Shown piece after piece: positions 5,713-13,200 of a stretch of DNA of 13,201 bases. How positions within the stretch are numbered: the stretch's first letter is position 1; the number at the start of each line of letters is the position of its first letter. The stretch is taken from positions 1 to 13,201 of the forward strand of contig JAEWCA010000485.1 in the NCBI GenBank assembly GCA_023390875.1. Direction: 5' to 3'. The stretch is from Actinomycetes bacterium (GTDB taxonomy: Bacteria; Actinomycetota; Actinomycetes; Actinomycetales; Cellulomonadaceae). The notes beneath the pieces are model-generated. The model was not told where the DNA came from. It ran no database searches and saw only the letters and a list, made by a program, of their open reading frames with translations. A program made the translations under genes and the position numbers.

Positions 5713-6356
5713 CGAGGTTCCCCCGCGAGCGGCAGCAGCCTCGGGTCGGCCGAGTCGAGCCCGACGTCCTCGCGGGGCGGTCCGGCCGCGGCCATGCGGT
5801 GCACGGCGGCCCGGTCGGTCGGTGACTCGCCGGGCAGCGTCGCGCACACGTCGTCGAGCACGCCGGCGTACGTCGAGCCGGCGTCGTGCAGCGCGAGCCG
5901 CACGAGCTCGAGGCTCGCCCGGTACTCCTGCAGCAGCACGGGCCCGTCGACGGGGTCCGCGACGGCCGCGTACTCGAGCACGAGCGGCAGGTGGTCGGGC
6001 AGCTCGCCGTGCGTGTCGACGAGGAAGCCGCTCGCGCGGTACCGCTCCTTGAACCGGCCGAGCACCTCGCCGCGTCGTCGGGTGTCACCGTCGGTCCAGT
6101 ACGACAGGTACAGCGGCTGCCGGTGGGACAGGTCGAACAGGTCGACGTACTCGCGCTGCAGGTCGGCCAGCTCGACCGTGCCGGCGTGGTGGAGGAACGC
6201 GCGCAGGCCGCCGGCCGACGTCGTCGCGGGGAGCTCGTCGACCGCGTCCCGCAGCAGCGGCAGGCGTTCGGCGAACGCACGGTCGGGGTACGACAGGCAC
6301 CACGACGCGACCTGGTGGACGACCCTCGCACCGGACCGCTTCTGCGGGGCCCTCAC
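5709..6356 (-). CDS. narJ: Nitrate reductase molybdenum cofactor assembly chaperone
   Basis: NarJ is a TorD-family cytoplasmic chaperone. It binds apo-NarG, allows insertion of the molybdenum cofactor and FeS0, and delays attachment to NarI until the enzyme is complete; it is not part of the final enzyme. The 215-residue helical protein carries the family features YVDLFD (70-75), LYLSYWTDGDTRRRG (82-96) and ELPDHLPLVLEY (118-129). The start is GTG at 6356-6354, overlapping the narH stop codon as GTGA, and the gene's own stop overlaps the narI ATG. It therefore sits in the canonical position between narH and narI. The last 40 or so residues are low in similarity, as is usual for the family. 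Confidence 0.95.
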   Translation of the reverse strand: MRAPQKRSGARVVHQVASWCLSYPDRAFAERLPLLRDAVDELPATTSAGGLRAFLHHAGTVELADLQREYVDLFDLSHRQPLYLSYWTDGDTRRRGEVLGRFKERYRASGFLVDTHGELPDHLPLVLEYAAVADPVDGPVLLQEYRASLELVRLALHDAGSTYAGVLDDVCATLPGESPTDRAAVHRMAAAGPPREDVGLDSADPRLLPLAGEPR

Positions 6357-8059
6357 GGTGCCACCTCGTCCGGGCGCTGCGGTTCGGGCGCCGTCTGCTC
6401 CGGCACCTGGTGCGCGGGGAACAGCCCCGGCGGTGTCCCGACGCCGTCCCAGTTGAGCAGGTTGACGCGCCCCCGCATGTCCTCGGTGGGGGCGATGCCC
6501 TCCGACGTCTGTCGCTGCTTGAGCGCGTGGAACGTCTCGACGGCCACCGGCACGGGGCGCCCGGACGCCTCGCCGAACGCCGCCGACTCGTACATGCCCG
6601 GGCCCTCGTCGTAGTCGAGCGAGCAGCCGAGCTCCTCGAGCTCGTGGCCGCGCTCCTCGTGGGCCGCGGGGATGACGTACCGGTCGGCGTACTTCGCGAT
6701 CGCGAGCAGCCGGTACATCCCGTACATCGTCGTGCCCGTCATGCCGACCGACCGCGGGACCGCCTCGTCCGACGTCCCGTCGAGCGTGATGCCCCGCAGG
6801 TACGCGCGCATGGCCGCGAGCCGCCGCAGCACGCCTGTGACGACCTCGGTGTCGCCCGCGGTGAACAGCGACGCCAGGTACTCGACGGGGATGCGCAGCG
6901 CCTCGATCGCCCCGAACAGGTTGCCGTGGTCCTCGGCGTCGTGCCCTTGCTCGCGCAGCAGGTCGACGACGGGGGACAGCGGCGGGACGTACCAGACCAT
7001 CGGCATCGTCCGGTACTCGGGGTGCAGCGGGAGCGCGACCCGGTACGTCTTGGCGAGCGCGTAGACGGGCGAGCGGACGGCCGCGTCGAGCCAGTCCTGC
7101 GGGATGCCCTGCTCACGCGCCGCCGCGATCACCGTCGGGTCGTTCGGGTCGAGCATGAGGTCGAGCTGCGCCTCGTACAGGTCCTGCTCGTCCTTCGTCG
7201 ACGCGGCTTGCGTGACCCGGTCCGCGTCGTACAGCACGAGCCCGATGTACCGCAGCCGGCCGACGCACGTCTCCGAGCAGACCGTCGGCAGGCCCACCTC
7301 GATGCGGGGGTAGCAGAACGTGCACTTCTCGGCCTTGCCGGTCTTGTGGTTGAAGTAGATCTTCTTGTAGGGGCAGCCCGTGACGCACTGCCGCCACCCG
7401 CGGCACCGGTCCTGGTCGACGAGCACGATGCCGTCCTCGGCGCGCTTGTAGATCGCGCCGGACGGGCACGACGCCATGCACGACGGGTTGAGGCAGTGCT
7501 CGCAGATGCGCGGCAGGTACATCATGAACGTGCGCTCGAACTCGAACCGGATCCGGTCCTCCGACTCCTGGCGGACCTTCTCGACCATCGGGTCGAGGTG
7601 CCCGGCTTCCGTGACCCCGCCCAGGTCGTCGTCCCAGTTCGCCGACCAGCGGATCTTGGTGTCGTCGCCCGTGATGAGGCTCTTCGGCCGCGCGACGGGG
7701 AAGTCGTCGCCGAGCGGGGCGTCGACGAGCGTCTCGTAGTCGTACGTCCACGGCTCGTAGTAGTCCTCGAGCTTCGGCTGCACGGGGCTCGCGAAGATCG
7801 TCAGGAGCTTCTTGACGCGGCCGCCCGCCTTGAGCGCCAGCCGGCCGCGCTTGTTGAGCGTCCAGCCGCCGCGCCACTGCTCCTGGTCCTCGTACCGCCG
7901 CGGGTAGCCCTGACCGGGGCGCGTCTCGACGTTGTTGAACCACACGTACTCGACGCCCGCGCGGTTCGTCCACGCCTGCTTGCACGTGACCGAGCACGTG
8001 TGGCACCCGATGCACTTGTCGAGGTTCATCACCATCGCCATCTGGGCCATGACACGCAT
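6353..8059 (-). CDS. narH: Respiratory nitrate reductase, beta subunit (Fe-S protein)
   Basis: NarH carries the electron wire between the NarI hemes and NarG. Four cysteine groups are visible in the N-terminal half: Cys16/19/22/26 (CIGCHTCSVTC), Cys186/189/194/198, then Cys219-Trp222-Cys225-Cys229 (CRGWRQCVTGC) and Cys246/249/261/265. The Trp in place of the second Cys of group three is the hallmark of the [3Fe-4S] cluster; the other clusters are [4Fe-4S]. The 568 residues exceed the 512 of E. coli NarH, with extra sequence mainly towards the C-terminus. The ATG at 8059 starts 3 nt after the narG stop; a second ATG (Met4, 8050) is possible. No signal peptide is present, consistent with a cytoplasm-facing subunit. 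Confidence 0.97.
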   Translation of the reverse strand: MRVMAQMAMVMNLDKCIGCHTCSVTCKQAWTNRAGVEYVWFNNVETRPGQGYPRRYEDQEQWRGGWTLNKRGRLALKAGGRVKKLLTIFASPVQPKLEDYYEPWTYDYETLVDAPLGDDFPVARPKSLITGDDTKIRWSANWDDDLGGVTEAGHLDPMVEKVRQESEDRIRFEFERTFMMYLPRICEHCLNPSCMASCPSGAIYKRAEDGIVLVDQDRCRGWRQCVTGCPYKKIYFNHKTGKAEKCTFCYPRIEVGLPTVCSETCVGRLRYIGLVLYDADRVTQAASTKDEQDLYEAQLDLMLDPNDPTVIAAAREQGIPQDWLDAAVRSPVYALAKTYRVALPLHPEYRTMPMVWYVPPLSPVVDLLREQGHDAEDHGNLFGAIEALRIPVEYLASLFTAGDTEVVTGVLRRLAAMRAYLRGITLDGTSDEAVPRSVGMTGTTMYGMYRLLAIAKYADRYVIPAAHEERGHELEELGCSLDYDEGPGMYESAAFGEASGRPVPVAVETFHALKQRQTSEGIAPTEDMRGRVNLLNWDGVGTPPGLFPAHQVPEQTAPEPQRPDEVAP

Positions 8060-8062
8060 CGG

Positions 8063-11000
8063 TCAGTACCTCACGTCCTGGCTGCGTCGCCGGATGGTCG
8101 TCACCATGTCCCGCTGGTTCCCCGTCGGGCCGAGGTAGTTGAACGTGTACGACAGCTGCGCGTACCCGCCGATGAGGTGCGTCGGCTTGACGAGCAGCCG
8201 GGTCACGGAGTTGTGGATGCCACCGCGCCGGCCGGTCTTCTCCGTCTTCGGCACGTCGATCGTGCGCTCCTGCGCGTGGTGCACGAAGACGACGCCCGCG
8301 GGCATCCGGTGGCTCACGATGGCCCGCGCGACGTAGATGCCGTTGGCGTTCGAGCACTCGATCCAGTCGTTGTCCGCCGCACCGATCGCCTCGGCATCCT
8401 GAGGGCTCATCCAGCACGTCGGGCCGCCGCGGGACAGCGACAGCATCAGCAGGTTGTCCTGGTACTCGGAGTGGATCGACCACTTCGAGTGCGGCGTCAG
8501 GTAGCGGACCGTCACCTGCTTCGCGCCGTCCGGGCCGAGCTCGGGCTCGCCGAGCAGGCGGTGCAGGTCGAGCGGCGGCCGGTAGATCGGCAGCGTCTCG
8601 CCGAGGTCGCGCATCCAGTCGTGGTCGAGGAACAGGTGCATGCGGCCGGTGAGCGTGTGCCACGGCTTGAGCCGCTCGACGTTGACCGTGAACGGCGCGT
8701 ACCGCCGGCCGCCCGTCTCCGACCCCGACCACTCGGGCGACGTGATGACCGGCACCGGCCGCGCCTGCGTGTCCGCGAACGTGATCCGCTTCTCCTCGCT
8801 GCCCTCCGCGAGGTCCGCGAGCGGCTTGCCGACCCGCTGCTCCAGGCTGCGGAAGCCCTGCACGGCGAGCTCGCCGTTCGTCGTGCCGCTCAGCGACAGG
8901 ATCGCCTCGGCGAGCTTGACGTCCGTGTCGAGCGCCGGCCGCCCGTCGCCCGCGCCGCCGAGCATCACGCCGTTGAGCTTGCCGAGCCGCTCGACCTCGT
9001 GCTCGAGCCGGTACGTGACGTTCTTGATCGTGAACCCCAGCCGGTCGGCCAGCGGGCCCAGCGTCGCGAGCTTGTCGGCGATCGCGGTGTAGTCCCGCTC
9101 GACGACCTGGATCAGCGGCATCGTCTTGCCGGGAACTGCCGGTGCGTCGCCGCGCAGCCAGTCCCGCACCACCCCGCCGGGCTGCCCGGCCTCGCCCGGG
9201 GTGTCGTGCTGCACGGGGACGCTCACCACGTCGTGCCGCACGCCCAGGTGCGTGCGGGCCAGGTCGGAGAACCGCCGCGCGACCAGATGGAACGCGTCGA
9301 AGTCGCTGCGCGCCTCCCACGGCGGGTCGATCGCGGGCGTGAACGCGTGCACGAACGGGTGCATGTCCGTCGACGACAGGTCGTGCTTCTCGTACCAGGT
9401 CGCGGCCGGCAGGACCACGTCGGACAGCATCGTCGTCGACGTCATCCGGAAGTCCGCGCTGACCAGCAGGTCGAGCTTGCCCTCGGGGATGTCGTCGCGC
9501 CACGCCACCTCCTGCGGGCGCAGCTCCGGGGCCGTCTCGGTCGCCGCGACGTTCGAGTGCGTGCCCAGCAGGTGCTTGAGGAAATACTCGTTGCCCTTGC
9601 TCGACGAGCCCAGCAGGTTCGCCCGCCACAGGACGAGCGTCCGCGGCCACGACTCGGGGGCGTCGACGTCCTCGATCGCGAACTTCACGTTCCGGTCGGC
9701 GATCCGCTGCACCACGTGGGCTGTCTCATCGGCGGCCGTCCCCGCCTCGACCGCCGCACGCGCCTCGTCGGCGAGGTCCAGCGGGTTGCGGTCGAACTGC
9801 GGGTAGAACGGCATCCAGCCAAGCCGGGCCGACTGCGCGATGGTGTCGGCCGTGTGCATCCCCGCGAGGTTCCCCTCGGCGAGCGGGGACGCCAGCGCGT
9901 CGGCCCGGTACCCGTCGAACCGCCACTGGTCCGTGTGCATGTACCAGTACGACGTGCCCGTCATCGTCCGCGGCGGCCGCGACCAGTCGAGGGCGTTCGC
10001 GAGCGACAACCACCCCGTGAGCGGGCGGCACTTCTCCTGCCCGACGTAGTGCGCCCAGCCGCCCCCGTTGCGGCCGAAGCAGCCCGTGAACGCCAGCAGC
10101 GCGAGCACCGCGCGGTACGTCACGTCGCCGTGGAACCACTGGCAGATGCCCGCGCCCATGATGATCATCGACCGGCCACCCGACTTCTCGGCGTTCGTCG
10201 CGAACTCGCGGGCGATCCGGGTGCACGCGTCGGCCGGCACCGACGTGATCGACTCCTGCCACGCCGGTGTGTACGGGACGCTCGCGTCGTCGAAGCCCGT
10301 CGGCCAGTCGCCCGGCAGGCCGTCGCGCCCGACCCCGTACTGGGCCAGCGTCAGGTCGAACACCGTCGTGACGAGGTGGTCACCGACGCGCCGGACGGGG
10401 ACGCCGCGCCGCAGCACCGAGCCCGAGCCGTCGGGGGCCTCGAAGCAGGGGAGCAGCACCGTCGCCGCCTCCGGGCTCCCGGGTGAAGCCCCGCCTGCGG
10501 CGTCCGCGACGCTCAGGGCCGGCTCGACGCCCTCCAGGTCGAGGTTCCAGCGGCCCTCGCCCGAGTCGGTGTACCGGAAGCCCATCGAGCCGTTCGGCAC
10601 CACCGGAGCACCCGTCGCGGAGTCGAGCAGCACCGTCTTCCAGTCGGCACCCTCGACGGCCCCGGCCGGTTCGGGCAGGTCGGCGGCGCGCAGGAACTTG
10701 CCGGGCACGTAGCCGTCGCCGTCCGGGCGCGGCTCCAGGGTCACCAGGAACGGCAGGTCCGTGTACCGCTTCACGTAGTCCGCGAAGAACGGCACCTGCC
10801 GGTCGACGAGGAACTCGCGCAGGATCACGTGCCCCATCGCCATCGCCAGCGCGGCGTCCGTGCCGGCCTGCGTGGGCAGCCACTCGTCGGCGAACTTCGT
10901 GTTGTCCGAGTAGTCCGGCGACACCGTGACGACCTTCGTGCCGCGGTAGCGCACCTCCGCCATCCAGTGCGCGTCCGGCGTCCTCGTCACCGGGACGTTC

Positions 11001-11797
11001 GAGCCCCACATCATGAGGTACGTCGCGTCCCACCAGTCGCCCGACTCCGGCACGTCCGTCTGGTCGCCGAACATCTGCGGGCTCGCGACCGGCAGATCGG
11101 CGTACCAGTCGTAGAACGACGTCATCACGCCGCCGATGAGCTGGATGAACCGCGTCCCCACGCAGTGGGACACGATCGACATCGCCGGGATCGGCGAGAA
11201 CCCCGCGCACCGGTCCGGGCCGTACGTCTTGATCGTGTGCACGTGCGCCGCGGCGACCATCTCGACGGCCTCGTCCCACCCGACCCGGACCAGCCCGCCC
11301 TTGCCGCGCGCCTGCTGGTAGCGCCGACGCCTCTCCGGGTCGCCGACCACGTCGGCCCACGCCAGCACAGGGTCCTTCAGGCGAGCCCGGGCCTCGCGGT
11401 ACATCTCGACGAGCACGCCCCGGGCATACGGGTAGCGCACGCGCGTGGGGGAGTACGTGTACCAGGAGAACGCCGCGCCGCGCGGGCAGCCGCGGGGCTC
11501 GTAGTCGGGCCGGTCCGGCCCGGGCGACGGGTAGTCCGTCTGCTGGGCCTCCCACGTGATGATGCCGTCCTTGACGTACACCTTCCACGAGCACGACCCC
11601 GTGCAGTTCACGCCGTGCGTGGACCGGACGACCTTGTCGTGCCGCCAGCGGTCCCGGTAGAAGACGTCCCCGCGCCGGCCGCCCTCACGGAACACCGCCC
11701 GCGAGTCCTCGGTCTGGTCCCACCGCGTGAAGAAGCGGCCCGTCCGCAACAGTGCGTCGGCCGCCGGACCGTCCAGACGAGCGCCCCTGCCGTCCAT
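8063..11797 (-). CDS. narG: Respiratory nitrate reductase, alpha (catalytic) subunit
   Basis: NarG reduces nitrate to nitrite at a Mo-bis-MGD centre on the cytoplasmic side of the membrane. The 1,244-residue protein is nearly as long as E. coli NarG (1,247) and resembles it along the whole length. The FeS0 motif is His61-x3-Cys65-x3-Cys69-x34-Cys104, in which His replaces the first Cys, as is typical for NarG. SFYDWYADLP contains Asp230, which aligns with the Mo-ligand Asp222. QTDVPES, WGSNVPVTRTPDAHW and, near the end, GGIHNSVTR and LIGGYA are family landmarks. There is no twin-arginine signal, so the active site faces inward and nitrate must be imported, which fits narK in the same operon. 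The ATG at 11797 has only a weak Shine-Dalgarno sequence, but a TAGGGT box stands 6 nt before it. Confidence 0.98.
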   Translation of the reverse strand: MDGRGARLDGPAADALLRTGRFFTRWDQTEDSRAVFREGGRRGDVFYRDRWRHDKVVRSTHGVNCTGSCSWKVYVKDGIITWEAQQTDYPSPGPDRPDYEPRGCPRGAAFSWYTYSPTRVRYPYARGVLVEMYREARARLKDPVLAWADVVGDPERRRRYQQARGKGGLVRVGWDEAVEMVAAAHVHTIKTYGPDRCAGFSPIPAMSIVSHCVGTRFIQLIGGVMTSFYDWYADLPVASPQMFGDQTDVPESGDWWDATYLMMWGSNVPVTRTPDAHWMAEVRYRGTKVVTVSPDYSDNTKFADEWLPTQAGTDAALAMAMGHVILREFLVDRQVPFFADYVKRYTDLPFLVTLEPRPDGDGYVPGKFLRAADLPEPAGAVEGADWKTVLLDSATGAPVVPNGSMGFRYTDSGEGRWNLDLEGVEPALSVADAAGGASPGSPEAATVLLPCFEAPDGSGSVLRRGVPVRRVGDHLVTTVFDLTLAQYGVGRDGLPGDWPTGFDDASVPYTPAWQESITSVPADACTRIAREFATNAEKSGGRSMIIMGAGICQWFHGDVTYRAVLALLAFTGCFGRNGGGWAHYVGQEKCRPLTGWLSLANALDWSRPPRTMTGTSYWYMHTDQWRFDGYRADALASPLAEGNLAGMHTADTIAQSARLGWMPFYPQFDRNPLDLADEARAAVEAGTAADETAHVVQRIADRNVKFAIEDVDAPESWPRTLVLWRANLLGSSSKGNEYFLKHLLGTHSNVAATETAPELRPQEVAWRDDIPEGKLDLLVSADFRMTSTTMLSDVVLPAATWYEKHDLSSTDMHPFVHAFTPAIDPPWEARSDFDAFHLVARRFSDLARTHLGVRHDVVSVPVQHDTPGEAGQPGGVVRDWLRGDAPAVPGKTMPLIQVVERDYTAIADKLATLGPLADRLGFTIKNVTYRLEHEVERLGKLNGVMLGGAGDGRPALDTDVKLAEAILSLSGTTNGELAVQGFRSLEQRVGKPLADLAEGSEEKRITFADTQARPVPVITSPEWSGSETGGRRYAPFTVNVERLKPWHTLTGRMHLFLDHDWMRDLGETLPIYRPPLDLHRLLGEPELGPDGAKQVTVRYLTPHSKWSIHSEYQDNLLMLSLSRGGPTCWMSPQDAEAIGAADNDWIECSNANGIYVARAIVSHRMPAGVVFVHHAQERTIDVPKTEKTGRRGGIHNSVTRLLVKPTHLIGGYAQLSYTFNYLGPTGNQRDMVTTIRRRSQDVRY

Positions 11798-11803
11798 GGC
11801 CCG

Positions 11804-11809
11804 ACCCTA
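11804..11809 (-). promoter_or_regulatory. Possible -10 box for narGHJIK, implying a leaderless narG mRNA
   Basis: On the minus strand TAGGGT, a 6-nt spacer CGGGCC and the narG ATG follow each other. This matches the actinobacterial TANNNT-N6/7-start codon pattern, and the Shine-Dalgarno is poor. I see no FNR-type TTGAT-N4-ATCAA palindrome in the upstream gap, so oxygen or nitrate control is not evident from the sequence. Confidence 0.4.
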
Positions 11810-11888
11810 CTGAGAGGGGTGCCGGGCCGCACACGATGGCCCTGCGTGCAGGTCAGGGGCCGTGTGGGCGCTCCCGCGACGCCACCGG

Positions 11889-11970
11889 CAGACGCAGCGC
11901 AGACGCAGCGCAGGCGCAGCGCAGGCGCAGTCGGGCGCCACCACCGGCCAGACGCAGCGCAGGCGCGCGC
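11889..11970. repeat. 11-bp tandem repeats upstream of narG
   Basis: Four contiguous 11-bp units with consensus CAGRCGCAGCG occupy 11889-11899, 11900-11910, 11911-11921 and 11922-11932; the last has TC in place of CG at its end. One more good unit lies at 11949-11959, followed by a degenerate one at 11960-11970. GCCACCGGC-like sequence precedes both groups, and the 10-mer GCGCCACCAC occurs at 11935-11944 and 11967-11976. The array lies about 90-170 bp upstream of the narG ATG in a 271-bp gap (11798-12068) without a convincing gene. The near-helical period could phase protein binding sites, or it may be simple slippage expansion. Confidence 0.8.
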
Positions 11971-12025
11971 CACCACACCTGTGTGTCGTCGCCCCGGTCC
12001 GCGGTGTGCGCGGGTCACGAACGGC

Positions 12026-12057
12026 GAGGAGGGCCGCACCGTCGCGCGACCCTCCTC
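12026..12057 (-). terminator. Stem-loop after the substrate-binding protein gene
   Basis: GAGGAGGG (12026-12033) pairs perfectly with CCCTCCTC (12050-12057). Past one mismatch, CGC/GCG extend the stem around an 8-nt loop. It lies 11 nt after the stop codon of the lipoprotein gene on its transcribed strand. No U tract follows. It probably ends the ABC transporter operon and insulates narG from it. Confidence 0.65.
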
Positions 12058-12068
12058 ACCCTGGCGCG

Positions 12069-13073
12069 TCAGTCGGCCGCGAGCGACCCGTCGCTCGACA
12101 GCACGAGCCCGATCGCGGCGTCGCCCTGGCGGATCGCCTGGCCGATCAGGCCGAAGTCGTACGACTTGAACTCGGCGAACTCGAGCCCGTACGTCTCCTC
12201 CAGGCCCGGCTGGCAGAACGGCCGGTCCGGGCACTCCGCCGGGCCGGCGAGCACGAGCCCGCCGCACACCTTCGCGAGGTCGCTCAGGGTCTTCACGTCG
12301 TGCTCCTGCGCGAACGCCTCCGTGACCGCGAACGCGTTCTGGTCCTGCGCCGCCGACGGCTTGCCGACGGTGATGCCGGCCGCCTCCGCGAGCGGCGTGA
12401 GCGCCGTGACGGTGGCGTCGACGTCGTCGGACGCCACCGACTTCGCGTCGGCGCCGTTCTGCTGCGCGTTGAGGAAGTCCGCGAGCGTCGCCGCGTACTC
12501 CGGGACCGCCGTCAGCGAGCCGTCCGTGATCTGCGGCAGGTACAGCTCACGGTTGCCGATCGTGCGGACCTCGACCGTGAACCCTGCGGTCCGCAGCGCC
12601 GCGGCGTAGATCTCCGCGAGCGTCGCGCTCTCCGAGAAGTTCGCGGCGCCGACCACGAGCGACGTGCCGCTCCCGGCGGTGGCGTCGTCCGCGGCGATGT
12701 CCTCGTCCGTGACGAACTTCTCGCCCACCTCGCTGGACGTCTGGCGGTCGATGTCGACGGCCTTGTTCAGCTCGATGAGCTTGTCCGTGTCGAGCTTGGC
12801 CGACACCTCGTCGAGCACCTGCAGGATCGCGGGGTTCGCGTCCGCGGCCGCCTTGTTCACGGCGGGGATGACGTTGTCGGCGTTCTGCAGGCCCTTGTCG
12901 TCCTCGAGCACCACGAGCTTGTCGCCCTTGACGGGGTCGCACGTGGCCAGCCCGGACGAGCTCGTGGCCTGGGCGTCGGCCTCGCCCCCGCCGGACCCGG
13001 GGGTGCCGCAGGCGCCGAGGACGAGCGTCGCGGCGGCGAGCAGGCTGAGAGCGGTGGTGCGTCTGGTGTTCAT
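12069..13073 (-). CDS. Osmoprotectant (glycine betaine/choline-type) ABC transporter substrate-binding lipoprotein, apparently circularly permuted
   Basis: This 334-residue protein is a lipoprotein: a positively charged start (MNTRRT), a hydrophobic stretch and the lipobox LGAC with Cys22, followed by a Gly/Ser-rich linker to about 40. The body belongs to the OpuAC/ProX/OsmF family of extracytoplasmic binding proteins, but the order is unusual. Residues 52-121 (KLVVLEDDKG..., then KLDTDKLIELN and EVGEKFV) match the part that normally ends these proteins. Residues 139-334 (LVVGAANFSES..., VPEY, GPAECPDRPFC, then GLVLSSDGSLAAD) match the part that normally begins them. Cys281 and Cys287 may form the small disulfide loop of this family; Cys45 and Cys270 are further cysteines. 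The ATG has AGGAG 6 nt upstream. It is the last gene of an operon; the preceding gene ends 37 bp upstream. Family assignment is firm, but the ligand is not known. Confidence 0.9.
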   Translation of the reverse strand: MNTRRTTALSLLAAATLVLGACGTPGSGGGEADAQATSSSGLATCDPVKGDKLVVLEDDKGLQNADNVIPAVNKAAADANPAILQVLDEVSAKLDTDKLIELNKAVDIDRQTSSEVGEKFVTDEDIAADDATAGSGTSLVVGAANFSESATLAEIYAAALRTAGFTVEVRTIGNRELYLPQITDGSLTAVPEYAATLADFLNAQQNGADAKSVASDDVDATVTALTPLAEAAGITVGKPSAAQDQNAFAVTEAFAQEHDVKTLSDLAKVCGGLVLAGPAECPDRPFCQPGLEETYGLEFAEFKSYDFGLIGQAIRQGDAAIGLVLSSDGSLAAD

Positions 13074-13079
13074 CGGTCA

Positions 13080-13084
13080 CTCCT
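13080..13084 (-). promoter_or_regulatory. Ribosome binding site of the substrate-binding lipoprotein
   Basis: AGGAG on the minus strand lies 6 nt before the ATG at 13073. It confirms the start that yields a complete lipoprotein signal peptide, so the unusual domain order is not caused by a wrongly chosen start. Confidence 0.7.
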
Positions 13085-13110
13085 GGGGCGGGGACGGAAG
13101 GGGGGGCCGG

Positions 13111-13200
13111 TCAGACGGGGGAGCCCGACCCATTCGAGTCGTTCGAGGTCGTGACGGCAAGCGGTGCCAGCGAGTCGTCGGACGTGGAGCCGGCGCGCGG
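13111..13200 (-). CDS. C-terminal tail of the upstream gene, probably a transporter component (partial)
   Basis: Reading the minus strand from the right edge, about 29 codons run without a stop to a TGA at 13113-13111. They encode a hydrophilic Ser/Thr/Asp/Gly-rich tail ending DSNGSGSPV. Third codon positions are G or C in almost every codon, which supports real coding. Its stop lies 37 bp before the lipoprotein start on the same strand. By position it is most likely a permease of the same ABC transporter, since such permeases often end in polar tails, but nothing in these residues identifies the product. Confidence 0.6.
   Translation of the reverse strand, partial: PRAGSTSDDSLAPLAVTTSNDSNGSGSPV

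Noticed and set aside
3479..6331. A 950-codon minus-strand frame in another phase across the nar genes
   Set aside because: It crosses several genuine genes out of frame and is dominated by Arg, Ala and Pro; it is a compositional artefact.
3835..6456. Long plus-strand frame opposite narK-narI-narJ
   Set aside because: It has Arg/Asp/Glu/His-rich composition without motifs, while the minus strand encodes three clear nar proteins.
6410..10486. A 1,358-codon open frame on the plus strand opposite narG and narH
   Set aside because: It lacks recognisable domains and is full of Arg, Asp and His runs, as expected for the shadow of a GC-rich gene; narG and narH on the other strand carry all cofactor ligands.
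11798..11888. FNR/CRP-type operator for narG
   Set aside because: No TTGAT-N4-ATCAA or TGTGA-N6-TCACA palindrome was found by eye in this stretch.
11889..11970. CRISPR array
   Set aside because: The units are 11 bp and directly adjacent, with no unique spacers and no cas genes nearby.
11798..12068. A coding gene in the gap before narG
   Set aside because: The open frames there run out of the antisense of narG or of the lipoprotein gene and across low-complexity repeats, with no start, RBS or domain of their own.
12069..13073. Frameshifted or wrongly started substrate-binding protein as the reason for the odd domain order
   Set aside because: The frame is continuous from a good RBS and lipoprotein signal to the stop, and both segments are each complete and single-copy.
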